NCBI RefSeq assembly: GCF_018881635.1 | Contig: NZ_JACVPY010000002.1 | Coordinates: 519,545-583,544, forward strand | DNA: 64,000 bases | Reading direction: 5' to 3' | From: Polynucleobacter sp. UB-Piko-W3 | GTDB lineage: Bacteria; Pseudomonadota; Gammaproteobacteria; Burkholderiales; Burkholderiaceae | The notes under the pieces: model-generated | Database searches by the model: none | The model's input: only the letters and a program-made list of their open reading frames with translations | Told to the model about the DNA's origin: nothing | Position numbers and translations under genes: made by a program | In this document: positions 27,829-35,419 of the stretch, in pieces | Position numbering within the stretch: the first letter of the stretch is position 1 | How the letters are laid out: each line of letters starts with the position of its first letter

Positions 27829-28353
27829 ATCGCTACTGAAAAATTGCAGCGCATTAACCGGGAAATTACTGCTCCTGAAGTGCGTTTGATTGGAATTGAT
27901 GGAGAGCCCATCGGTGTAGTTAAATTGAGTGAAGCCTTGGCTGCAGCAGAAGAGAAAGAAACCGATTTGGTGGAAATTGCTCCGACAGCTGAACCACCTG
28001 TAGTCCGGATCATGGACTTCGGCAAATTCAAGTACCAAGAAGCCAAGCGGATGCATGAAGCAAAGCTGAAGCAAAAAGTGATTCAGGTGAAGGAAGTGAA
28101 ATTCCGTCCCGGCACTGATGATGGTGACTACGGTGTAAAGCTACGCAATCTAATCCGCTTTTTAGAAGATGGCGATAAGACAAAGATTACGCTGCGGTTT
28201 CGGGGTCGTGAAATGGCCCACCAAGAAATCGGAGTCAGAATGTTGGAACGTTTGAAGTTGGACCTTGTAGAGCATGGCCAAGTTGAACAGTTTCCAAAAA
28301 TGGAAGGCCGCCAGATGGTGATGGTATTGGCCCCCATTCGCAAGGCTAAGTAA
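27829..28353 (+). CDS. infC: translation initiation factor IF-3, apparent ATC start
   Basis: 174 residues if initiated at the ATC codon at 27829. No ATG or GTG exists upstream in frame after the TAG at 27784. AAAGGA (27814-27819) is 9 bases before the ATC, ideal spacing. The only alternative, TTG at 27844, is 24 bases away and would trim the N-terminus. The sequence [18 protein letters not shown] matches the IF-3 N-domain. [24 protein letters not shown] and [13 protein letters not shown] are family signatures. IF-3 discriminates against non-canonical start codons, and E. coli infC starts with AUU for autorepression, so a rare start here fits. It follows thrS and precedes rpmI. Confidence 0.93.
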   Translation: MATEKLQRINREITAPEVRLIGIDGEPIGVVKLSEALAAAEEKETDLVEIAPTAEPPVVRIMDFGKFKYQEAKRMHEAKLKQKVIQVKEVKFRPGTDDGDYGVKLRNLIRFLEDGDKTKITLRFRGREMAHQEIGVRMLERLKLDLVEHGQVEQFPKMEGRQMVMVLAPIRKAK

Positions 28354-28481
28354 TCAGGTTCTACCTGGTTCTTATGTAGGGAGGCACTAAAAAAGTGCTG
28401 GCAGTTAGAAGTGCTTCTGGGTACAGGAAGAGTAACCGTCGGTTACCACCTATGTTGCACAAGTGAATGAAGGGGTGCTTT
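28354..28481 (+). promoter_or_regulatory. structured infC-rpmI leader, possible L20 autoregulation site
   Basis: This 128-base gap is far longer than the rpmI-rplT gap. It holds two hairpins: GCACT/AGTGC near 28384-28399, and a perfect GTAACC (28432-28437) / GGTTAC (28441-28446) stem with a 3-base loop. In E. coli and Bacillus, L20 represses the rpmI-rplT mRNA at this place. That the element is equivalent is inferred from position. Confidence 0.4.
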
Positions 28482-28679
28482 ATGCCCAAGATGAAGAGCA
28501 AGAGTAGCGCTAAGAAGCGCTTCACGGTTCGCGCAGGCGGAACGATCAAACGAGGTCAGGCTTTCAAACGCCACATCCTCACCAAGAAGACCACTAAGAA
28601 CAAGCGTCATTTGCGTGGTTCCACAGAAGTTGCGAAAGCTGACGTCAAGTCAATTCGCTCCATGCTTCCTTACGCTTAA
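28482..28679 (+). CDS. rpmI: 50S ribosomal protein L35
   Basis: 65 residues, starting at the second ATG ([14 protein letters not shown]), which is the conserved L35 N-terminus; an ATG at 28467 would add MKGCF and is less likely. It is highly basic, with [20 protein letters not shown]. It is a component of the large ribosomal subunit. It sits between infC and rplT, the usual order. Confidence 0.96.
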   Translation: MPKMKSKSSAKKRFTVRAGGTIKRGQAFKRHILTKKTTKNKRHLRGSTEVAKADVKSIRSMLPYA

Positions 28680-28704
28680 CCTCAGACTAGATTAGGAGAA
28701 TTCA

Positions 28705-29070
28705 ATGCCAAGAGTCAAACGTGGGGTTACAGCAAGAGCCCGTCATAAGAAAATCACTGATGCCGCAACAGGTTACCGCGGTCGTCGTAAAAACGTATTT
28801 CGTATTGCTAAGCAAGCGGTTATGCGTGCTGGTCAATATGCCTATCGTGACCGTCGTAATAAGAAACGTGTATTCCGCGCTTTGTGGATTGCCCGTATCA
28901 ACGCGGCAGTGCGTGAGCATGACATGACCTATAGCGTATTCATGAATGGTATGAAGAAGGCCTCAATCGATCTCGATCGCAAAGTGCTTTCTGATATGGC
29001 CATTGCTGACAAGCCGGCTTTTGCCGCTTTGGTTACTCGGATTAAATCCGTAGTAAACGCTGCAGCTTAA
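28705..29070 (+). CDS. rplT: 50S ribosomal protein L20
   Basis: 121 residues. The N-terminus [19 protein letters not shown] and [17 protein letters not shown] are textbook L20. It binds 23S rRNA early in assembly and represses its own mRNA in model bacteria. An AGGAG Shine-Dalgarno precedes the ATG. Its stop codon is part of a long inverted repeat that reaches the pheS start. Confidence 0.97.
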   Translation: MPRVKRGVTARARHKKITDAATGYRGRRKNVFRIAKQAVMRAGQYAYRDRRNKKRVFRALWIARINAAVREHDMTYSVFMNGMKKASIDLDRKVLSDMAIADKPAFAALVTRIKSVVNAAA

Positions 29071-29096
29071 TTCTTAGTTTTCTAAACTAAGCTGCA
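29061..29096 (+). promoter_or_regulatory. inverted repeats with alternative pairings at the rplT-pheS junction
   Basis: TGCAGCTTA (29061-29069) is an exact reverse complement of TAAGCTGCA (29088-29096). An inner CTTAGTTT (29073-29080) also pairs perfectly with AAACTAAG (29084-29091). The two use overlapping bases, so the complete stems exclude each other. The rplT stop lies in one arm and the pheS ATG directly follows the other, with no clear Shine-Dalgarno. Confidence 0.5.
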
Positions 29097-30143
29097 ATGG
29101 TTTCTCTCGACCACATTGTCGAGGATGCTAAACGTGATTTCCTCGGGGCTGCTGATGCAGCAGCTCTTGAGGACGCGAAAGCCAAGTATCTCGGTAAATC
29201 AGGTGTTCTCACTGAGCGTTTAAAAGCGCTTGGTGGAATGTCGCCTGAAGAGCGCAAGAGTGCTGGCGCCCAAATTAATCAAATCAAAACTCAGGTAGAA
29301 GATGCATTGCAAGAGCGTCGCCAGTCTTTGGCTGATGCTGTGTTGACGCAACGTCTTGCTGCGGAGTCGATCGATGTTTCTATGCCAGGCCGTGGCCAAG
29401 CAGTAGGCAGTTTGCACCCAGTGATGCGTACCTGGGAGCGAGTTGAGGAGATCTTTAGCTCCATTGGTTTTGATGTTGCAGATGGCCCAGAAATTGAAAC
29501 TGACTGGTTTAATTTCACCGCTTTGAATAGCCCAGAGAATCATCCGGCTCGTTCCATGCAGGATACTTTCTATATTGATGGCAAAGACTCTCATGAGAAG
29601 CCTTTGCTATTACGTACCCATACCAGTCCGATTCAGGTGCGCTATGCCAGTGAGCATGTCAAGAAATATGCCAATGCTGATGTGATGCCCCCAATCAAAG
29701 TGATTGCACCCGGTAGAACGTATCGCGTTGATAGTGATGCAACCCATTCGCCGATGTTTCATCAGGTTGAAGGTTTGTGGATTGCAGAGAGCGTTTCATT
29801 TGCCGATCTGAAGGGCGTATACACTGATTTCTTAAGAACTTTTTTTGAAACCAACGAATTACAAGTTCGTTTCCGCCCATCCTATTTCCCATTTACTGAG
29901 CCGTCTGCAGAAATTGATATGGCCTTTGGTAGTGGCAAGCTTGCCGGCCGTTGGTTAGAGATTTCTGGAGCAGGGCAGGTGCATCCCAACGTTCTGCGCA
30001 ATATGGGCATTGATCCAGAGCGCTATACCGGCTTTGCCTTTGGATCTGGTTTAGAGCGTCTATCTATGTTGCGTTATGGCATAGATGACTTACGCCTCTT
30101 CTTTGAAAATGATTTACGTTTCTTAGCGCAGTTTCCTGCTTAA
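29097..30143 (+). CDS. pheS: phenylalanyl-tRNA synthetase alpha subunit
   Basis: 348 residues, slightly longer than the E. coli protein. The N-terminal coiled coil covers about 1-90. The class II catalytic core has [58 protein letters not shown] and the C-terminal [20 protein letters not shown]. It forms an alpha2-beta2 enzyme with PheT. The expected start ATG at 29097 is pressed against an inverted repeat and lacks a clear ribosome-binding site. pheT follows after 17 bases. Confidence 0.97.
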   Translation: MVSLDHIVEDAKRDFLGAADAAALEDAKAKYLGKSGVLTERLKALGGMSPEERKSAGAQINQIKTQVEDALQERRQSLADAVLTQRLAAESIDVSMPGRGQAVGSLHPVMRTWERVEEIFSSIGFDVADGPEIETDWFNFTALNSPENHPARSMQDTFYIDGKDSHEKPLLLRTHTSPIQVRYASEHVKKYANADVMPPIKVIAPGRTYRVDSDATHSPMFHQVEGLWIAESVSFADLKGVYTDFLRTFFETNELQVRFRPSYFPFTEPSAEIDMAFGSGKLAGRWLEISGAGQVHPNVLRNMGIDPERYTGFAFGSGLERLSMLRYGIDDLRLFFENDLRFLAQFPA

Positions 30144-30160
30144 GAAAGTACAGATAAGTT

Positions 30161-32617
30161 ATGCAATTTTCCGAATCTTGGCTCCGGCAGTATGTAAACC
30201 CATCACTCGATAGTGATGCTTTAGGCCATGCTATGACAATGGCGGGTTTAGAAGTTGAAGAGCAGCACTCTGTTGCCCCCGCATTTACTAAAGTTGTGGT
30301 TGCACAAATTCTCTCTGCTGAGCAGCATCCTGATGCTGACCGTTTGCGCGTGTGCAAAGTGGATGCTGGAACAGGTCAAGAGTTACAAATAGTTTGCGGT
30401 GCGCCTAATGCACGTGTTGGCATCAAGATTCCCTGTGCCTTAGTAGGCGCAGAATTGCCCCCAGCAGAAGCCGGTGGCAAGCCTTTCATGATTAAAGTAG
30501 GAAAACTCCGTGGAGTAGAAAGTCAGGGCATGTTGTGCTCTGGTCGTGAGCTTGGCTTGGATGATGGTCATGAGGGTATCCTAGAGTTGCCCTTAGACGC
30601 CCCTGTTGGTAAAGATATTCGTGAATATTTAGATCTCGATGATCAAATCTTTGTCATTAAGTTGACGCCGAATAAAGCAGACTGCTTATCTTTAATGGGT
30701 ATGGCAAGAGAAGTTTCTGCCATTACTGGAGCCGCACTCTGTGCTCCCAAATGGACTCCACCAGCAGTATCAATCCAAGATAAACGTAAAGTCACAGTAG
30801 AGAATAAAGAGCTTTGTGGCCGCTTTGCAGGTCGAGTGATTCGTGGCGTTAATCCTAAAGCAACAACTCCTAACTGGATTGTGCAGCGCTTAGCGCGCGC
30901 CGGTCAAAGAAGTATTTCTGCATTAGTCGATCTTTCGAACTACGTCATGTTAGAAATGGGTCAGCCGACCCATGTGTTTGATATCGATAAGCTAGAAGAT
31001 GATATTTCAGTTCGTTGGGCTAAGTCCGGCGAAACTCTTGAGCTCCTTAACGGCCAAACCGTGACATTACAGGGCCCAGATTCTGCTAGTAAGGTGCAAG
31101 AAGCTGGTGTAGTGGCAGATCAAAAAGGCCCAGTAGCACTTGCAGGTATTATGGGCGGCAATCATTGCGCTGTGAGTGATGACACTCAGAATATTTATGT
31201 TGAAGCAGCCTATTGGTTGCCTTCAGCTATTCAGGGACGTGCTCGTCGTTTTAATTTCAGCACCGATGCAGCACACCGTTTCGAGCGTGGTGTAGATCCA
31301 CAAAATACCGTCAATTGTCTTGAGTACTTATCGGCCCTCATTCTAGAGGTCTGTGGAGGTCAAGCAGGTCCAGTAGATGACCAGGTTCTAAACGTGCCCG
31401 AGCGCAAAAAAGTGAAGTTACGTTTAGCGCGCGCTGAAAAAGTCATTGGCATTCCGCTAACTGAGCAGATTGTTGCTGACGTCTTTAAGCGCCTTGGCTT
31501 TGAATTTAAGCATGAGGGTGATGCATTCGTTGTAACTCCTCCTAGCTATCGCTTTGATATTGAGATCGAAGAAGATTTAATCGAAGAAGTTGCCCGGATG
31601 TACGGCTTTGAGAATATTCCAGATCAGCCACCGATAGCTTCTTTGAAGATGAGTGCAAAACCGGAATCTAAGCGTGGCATTCATGTATTGCGTCAGCGTT
31701 TTGCTTTGCAAGGCTATCAAGAAGCTGTTAACTTTGGCTTTACTGATCTTGAAAGCGAACAGCGCCTTACTGCCACTGCCGAGAAAGAGGCCATTGCAGT
31801 CTTGAACCCGATTGCAAGTCAATACTGCGTGATGCGAAGCACTCTTTGGGGTGGCTTACTTATTAATCTGAAGGCCAATTTGAATCGTGGTGCAGGGCGT
31901 GTTCGTCTTTTTGAGACTGGTCGTGTATTTAAGCGTGATCCTAGTGTTAAAGAAGCTCCAGGCAAGGTAGCCGGCTTTAGTCAAATACAAAAAGTAGGGG
32001 GCTTGGCTTACGGCTCTTTTGTAGCAGAGCAGTGGGCAAGCGCTAATCGTGCGGTAGATTTCTTTGATGTGAAGGGTGACCTTGAGAGAGTTCTAGATCC
32101 CCTGCATTTTGTGACTGAGGCTGCACGGCATCCCGCTTTACACCCAGGTCGCTCTGCACAAATTTTCCTCAAAACACATTCTGGAAAAATTTCAGTTGGT
32201 TGGGTAGGTGAATTACACCCAGGTTTGCAACAAGTATATGAGCTGCCACAAGCACCCGTTTTGTTTGAATTAGATCTCGACCCAATCAGAGAGCTCGGTT
32301 TACCGCAGCCCGGGGAACTGAGTAAGTTTCCTGCGGTGCAACGTGACTTAGCTCTAGTGGTTAAAGAAGATGTTTCCGCACAATCTTTACTTGATGCAAT
32401 GATGGCTAGTAAGCAGAATTTTGTTCGTGCCATTGAACTCTTTGATGAGTTCAGGCCGAAGGCAGGATCAAGCAGTATGGCTGATGATGAAAAGAGTTTG
32501 GCTTTCCGCGTGATCCTGTTAAACCCTAATGAAACATTACAAGACCCCCAAATTGATGCAGTTATGGCCTCTTTACTGAGTGCCGTAGAAAAAAAATGCG
32601 CAGCCCGTCTGCGCTAG
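30161..32617 (+). CDS. pheT: phenylalanyl-tRNA synthetase beta subunit
   Basis: 818 residues with all usual domains: an N-terminal EMAP/tRNA-binding domain (VVAQILSAEQHPDADRLRVC), the B3/B4 editing domain (LVDLSNYVMLEMGQPTHVFD), B5, the catalytic-like core with NPIASQYCVMRSTLW, and the C-terminal anticodon-binding fold (LSKFPAVQRDLALVV). It pairs with PheS for tRNA-Phe charging and editing of tyrosine. It is followed 48 bases on by ihfA, as in most gamma- and betaproteobacteria. Length is normal. Confidence 0.97.
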   Translation: MQFSESWLRQYVNPSLDSDALGHAMTMAGLEVEEQHSVAPAFTKVVVAQILSAEQHPDADRLRVCKVDAGTGQELQIVCGAPNARVGIKIPCALVGAELPPAEAGGKPFMIKVGKLRGVESQGMLCSGRELGLDDGHEGILELPLDAPVGKDIREYLDLDDQIFVIKLTPNKADCLSLMGMAREVSAITGAALCAPKWTPPAVSIQDKRKVTVENKELCGRFAGRVIRGVNPKATTPNWIVQRLARAGQRSISALVDLSNYVMLEMGQPTHVFDIDKLEDDISVRWAKSGETLELLNGQTVTLQGPDSASKVQEAGVVADQKGPVALAGIMGGNHCAVSDDTQNIYVEAAYWLPSAIQGRARRFNFSTDAAHRFERGVDPQNTVNCLEYLSALILEVCGGQAGPVDDQVLNVPERKKVKLRLARAEKVIGIPLTEQIVADVFKRLGFEFKHEGDAFVVTPPSYRFDIEIEEDLIEEVARMYGFENIPDQPPIASLKMSAKPESKRGIHVLRQRFALQGYQEAVNFGFTDLESEQRLTATAEKEAIAVLNPIASQYCVMRSTLWGGLLINLKANLNRGAGRVRLFETGRVFKRDPSVKEAPGKVAGFSQIQKVGGLAYGSFVAEQWASANRAVDFFDVKGDLERVLDPLHFVTEAARHPALHPGRSAQIFLKTHSGKISVGWVGELHPGLQQVYELPQAPVLFELDLDPIRELGLPQPGELSKFPAVQRDLALVVKEDVSAQSLLDAMMASKQNFVRAIELFDEFRPKAGSSSMADDEKSLAFRVILLNPNETLQDPQIDAVMASLLSAVEKKCAARLR

Positions 32618-32665
32618 GTTTAATATTAGGCAAATAGCAAAAAAACGTTACAAAAGAGACTAGCA

Positions 32666-32989
32666 ATGAGTGACTTAAACATCAATGACACCGTTACCAA
32701 GAATGAGCTTTCAGAAGCGCTCTTTGATCAAGTAGGACTCAATAAGCGTGAAGCTAAAGATATGATCGATGCTTTTTTTGATCGCATTGGCCACTCGCTT
32801 GAGTCCGGTGTTGAAGTAAAGATTTCTGGTTTTGGTAATTTCCAGTTGCGCAACAAATCGGCTCGTCCTGGCCGAAATCCAAAAACAGGTCAAATGATTC
32901 CGATAGCAGCAAGACGTGTAGTGACATTTCATGCAAGTCAAAAGCTTAAAGATGTAGTGGAGTCACATGCTCGAGAAAACCGAGTTTGA
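32666..32989 (+). CDS. ihfA: integration host factor alpha subunit
   Basis: 107 residues, HU/IHF fold. [21 protein letters not shown], the beta-arm region [20 protein letters not shown] with its intercalating proline, and [14 protein letters not shown] match IhfA. It bends DNA as a heterodimer with IhfB. The 3' end overlaps the start of the MerR-like gene by 23 bases, suggesting coupled translation. Placement directly after pheT is conserved. Confidence 0.96.
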   Translation: MSDLNINDTVTKNELSEALFDQVGLNKREAKDMIDAFFDRIGHSLESGVEVKISGFGNFQLRNKSARPGRNPKTGQMIPIAARRVVTFHASQKLKDVVESHARENRV

Positions 32990-33317
32990 TGCTAGCTCGG
33001 CTCTGCCGAGCTCTCAACTTCCCCCGATACCTTCTAAACGCTATTTCACGATTGGTGAAGTAGCAGAATTATGTGGCGTACGTTCACACGTATTGCGTTA
33101 CTGGGAGCAGGAGTTTTCACAACTTAGCCCCCAAAAACGCCGCGGTAATCGTCGCTACTATCAGCACCATGAAGTGGTGTTGATTCGTAAAATCAGAGCG
33201 CTTCTTTATGAAGAGGGCTTTACCATCAGCGGCGCTAGAAACCGCCTTGATGAAGTGCGCGGCGAGCTCCGTCTGCGCGATGAATTGCAAGCGGTTCTGC
33301 AAATTCTGTCTAAATAG
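32967..33317 (+). CDS. MerR-family transcriptional regulator
   Basis: 116 residues. The MerR-type winged HTH runs from about residue 24: [29 protein letters not shown], then [19 protein letters not shown]. There is no C-terminal effector or metal-binding domain, only a short helix. This stand-alone MerR downstream of ihfA is common in Betaproteobacteria and Gammaproteobacteria and has no known target. The start overlaps ihfA. Confidence 0.9.
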   Translation: MLEKTEFDASSALPSSQLPPIPSKRYFTIGEVAELCGVRSHVLRYWEQEFSQLSPQKRRGNRRYYQHHEVVLIRKIRALLYEEGFTISGARNRLDEVRGELRLRDELQAVLQILSK

Positions 33318-33342
33318 TTACTGATACAATTTTGTCTCTTGT

Positions 33343-33419
<77 letters not shown>

Positions 33420-33437
33420 TCAATTTTTAATGTTTTA

Positions 33438-33869
33438 ATGGATCACAATATGAGTCCAACAACCCCGAATTCCGACAATCAAGAACGAACCAGTTTCTTT
33501 GGTTTGGATATTCCTTTTTTGCATCATCTTGGGGTTGTCCCAGAATATGCACGGGATGGTAAGTCCCGCGTTAGTCTTGAGTTAAAGCCAGAATTTACCA
33601 ATAGCTTTCAGGTTGCCCAGGGCGGTGTAATTATGACTTTGCTCGATTTTGCAATGGCCTCTGCAACAAGAAGTGCCCATAATCATCCTTTGGGCGTGAT
33701 CACGATTGATATGACTACGAGCTTTTTGCGTCCAAGTATCGGCAAAATTGTGGTTGAGGGGAATGTTCTCAAGGCTGGAAAGACTATTAATTACTGTGAA
33801 GCAGTCGTTTTAAATGATGCCGGAGAGATTACTGCTAAAGCGAGCGGTACATTTACTCTGAGAAAATAG
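33438..33869 (+). CDS. PaaI/hotdog-fold acyl-CoA thioesterase
   Basis: 143 residues from ATG 33438; ATG 33450 is also possible, and neither has a strong Shine-Dalgarno. Hotdog fold: FLHHLGVVPEYARDGKSRV, then the helix FQVAQGGVIMTLLDFAMAS in which the GG and D match the PaaI-type active site, then ITIDMTTSFLRPS. It probably hydrolyses small or aromatic acyl-CoAs. The substrate cannot be read from sequence. It follows tRNA-Pro; an open frame running back into the tRNA is not real. Confidence 0.85.
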   Translation: MDHNMSPTTPNSDNQERTSFFGLDIPFLHHLGVVPEYARDGKSRVSLELKPEFTNSFQVAQGGVIMTLLDFAMASATRSAHNHPLGVITIDMTTSFLRPSIGKIVVEGNVLKAGKTINYCEAVVLNDAGEITAKASGTFTLRK

Positions 33870-34078
33870 TAATGACCATGAATTCACCATAATAAATTAT
33901 ATTATTTATAATGATTATATTGATAAATACATATTTTCTAATAATATAAGCCTTTAAACATAAGGTTAATAATATATATATTGATCTCTAAGTTAATTTA
34001 TATATAATGAGGTATTAAATATTTTAATTTACTTAATTGAGCTATTTTAAATAACCGAATACTTGGAGAAAAAAATAG
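33870..34078. other. extremely AT-rich intergenic region upstream of the H-NS gene
   Basis: About 210 bases with very few G or C, including runs such as TAATATATATATTGA and TTAATTTATATATAATGA. No open frame or RNA is recognised. Such DNA is a preferred H-NS target and curved DNA candidate, so autoregulation of the following gene is likely. A GGAG ribosome-binding site lies at its end. Confidence 0.6.
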
Positions 34079-34363
34079 ATGTCTTCATATAAAGAGCTAT
34101 TAGCTCAGCGCGAGCATTTAGATAAGCAGATTAAAGAGGCAATTGCCCGTGAAAAGGCTGATGGTATTGCTAAGGCTAAGGTGATCATTGAGCAATATGG
34201 CTTAAGTGCTTCAGACTTGTTCAGTCGCAAAGCAGGCGTTAAAAGTGGTGGTGGCAAGGTTGCCCCTAAATACCGCAATCCATCTACCGGTGAAGCCTGG
34301 ACAGGCCGCGGCAAGGCGCCAAAGTGGATTGATGGCAAGGATCGCAGCGATTACTTGATCTAA
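34079..34363 (+). CDS. H-NS histone-family nucleoid protein
   Basis: 94 residues. The N-terminal coiled coil (SYKELLAQREHLDKQIKEAI) is the oligomerisation part. The C-terminal DNA-binding motif is canonical: APKYRNPSTGEAWTGRGKAP then KWI. It is shorter than E. coli H-NS, like other betaproteobacterial small H-NS proteins. It would silence AT-rich DNA. It sits alone between an AT-rich upstream region and a strong terminator, so it is monocistronic. Many paralogues can occur in these genomes, so no symbol is given. Confidence 0.92.
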   Translation: MSSYKELLAQREHLDKQIKEAIAREKADGIAKAKVIIEQYGLSASDLFSRKAGVKSGGGKVAPKYRNPSTGEAWTGRGKAPKWIDGKDRSDYLI

Positions 34364-34380
34364 ATACCATTTCTTGTATT

Positions 34381-34408
34381 AAAAAAGGCCGCTGATGCGG
34401 CCTTTTTT
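34381..34408. terminator. bidirectional terminator after the H-NS gene
   Basis: AAAAAAGGCCGC (34381-34392) pairs with GCGGCCTTTTTT (34397-34408), 12 bp with a TGAT loop. It lies between two convergent genes and has A and T tracts suited to both strands. Confidence 0.9.
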
Positions 34409-34424
34409 ATCGTCATCAATCCAT

Positions 34425-35123
34425 TTATAGGCATTTCTTTCCTAGTGCTTCGATAAAGATCGGCTCCAAAAGTTCATGTCGACCCCCTTGAGGCCATGAT
34501 TGATCTACCTCAATATTAGTTGCGGGGTAGCCAATGATGAGGGGATTGTGTTCAATCAGGCCATTTTCTAGCTCTTCTTGAATATTTTCTGCATATGGAG
34601 GCCTATGACTGCTGTTTTCATCGGCTAGAGCAACAACTCCTGGGTGAAGCTTAATAAATCCTTCATCTACTAATATAGGAATCCTCTGTGTATCTTTGTT
34701 TTTACTCAGATAATGGATCAAGTGAACCTGCTCTACTGGAGGAATTAGGGCATCTAAAAAGATCAAATCAGGCGCAATAGAGACTGCCTTCATCAGGCCC
34801 TCCAAGCTATCAATGGCGACCTCCATTTCCACCTTTAATTGCCAGTCTTGAATCGACTCTAGGAGATCTTGGCTGTTTTCAGCTCTCCGGAATATGCCCA
34901 TAGCAATGCAGTTTTGGCTGGATTTTTGCCGCATTGCTCTTTTTCTACGTTGTAGCTGTTGTTCTAGAGAGCTGGCCAATATCCGTCTGTGGCCACCTCT
35001 AGTCTTCCAGGCGATTAATTCACCTAATTCGACCATTTTTTGGACAGTTCCAAGAGAGACCTGCAAAATCTTGGCGCTTTGCCTGGTGCTGAGATACTCC
35101 ATGTCTGGGGTGATGGTTTTCAT
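34425..35123 (-). CDS. excisionase-type HTH regulator with degenerate receiver-like domain
   Basis: 232 residues. Residues 8-57 are a MerR/excisionase-type helix-turn-helix (YLSTRQSAKILQVSLGTVQK, then TRGGHRRI). A basic segment RRKRAMRQK follows. Residues about 72-175 resemble a response-regulator receiver: PDLIFLDALIPP puts an aspartate at D124, where the phosphoacceptor would be, and IPILVD mimics a later strand. The acidic pair expected near residue 75 is missing (IAMGIFRRAENS), so normal phosphorylation is doubtful. The gene lies between the H-NS gene (convergent) and sucA (divergent, about 296 bases). The function is unknown; it could control sucA or itself. Confidence 0.7.
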   Translation of the reverse strand: MKTITPDMEYLSTRQSAKILQVSLGTVQKMVELGELIAWKTRGGHRRILASSLEQQLQRRKRAMRQKSSQNCIAMGIFRRAENSQDLLESIQDWQLKVEMEVAIDSLEGLMKAVSIAPDLIFLDALIPPVEQVHLIHYLSKNKDTQRIPILVDEGFIKLHPGVVALADENSSHRPPYAENIQEELENGLIEHNPLIIGYPATNIEVDQSWPQGGRHELLEPIFIEALGKKCL

Positions 35124-35280
35124 ATTTCCCTTAATTTCATTAATTCACTCGAAGATTTAGAGAATAAAAATCAAACCCAAGGGAATCTGTCAGGAAACCT
35201 TGAAAGCCCGGTAGGAAAGTTCTTATTAATTTTTCCAGCTAGATAATTACCCTCAAATCACAACAGATAGGAAAGTCCTT

Positions 35281-35308
35281 TTGTAGAAAGTGGTCAATCG
35301 TGTTAAAT
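35281..35308 (+). promoter_or_regulatory. possible promoter for the sucA operon
   Basis: TTGTAG (35281-35286) and TTAAAT (35303-35308) are 16 bases apart, upstream of the structured sucA leader. It is a weak match judged by eye. It would give a leader of about 100 bases. Confidence 0.3.
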
Positions 35309-35329
35309 TAACCCCGTAGCAGCAGTATT

Positions 35330-35419
35330 TGCACAGATCAATTCGTGAAACGGTGAAGCCGCGTAACGGATGGTTATAACCACAGTTTTAGTCGGGAAAC
35401 CCGATGAAAGGTGAGCATC
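35330..35419 (+). ncRNA. sucA leader, candidate sucA RNA motif
   Basis: Directly before sucA, this leader carries small helices: CCG/CGG around CGTAA (near 35361-35371), the self-complementary GGTTATAACC, and TCGGG-AAA-CCCGA (35393-35405), which abuts the ribosome-binding site AAAGGTGAG. A conserved sucA RNA motif is known upstream of sucA in Burkholderiales and is proposed to be a cis-regulator near the Shine-Dalgarno. Position and lineage fit. The identity has not been checked with a covariance model, and the 5' limit is approximate. Confidence 0.6.

Noticed and set aside
34425-35123. Excisionase-like HTH taken as a mobile-element marker
   Set aside because: No integrase, transposase or flanking repeats are present, and the gene has a second domain and normal codon use; a host regulator is more likely.
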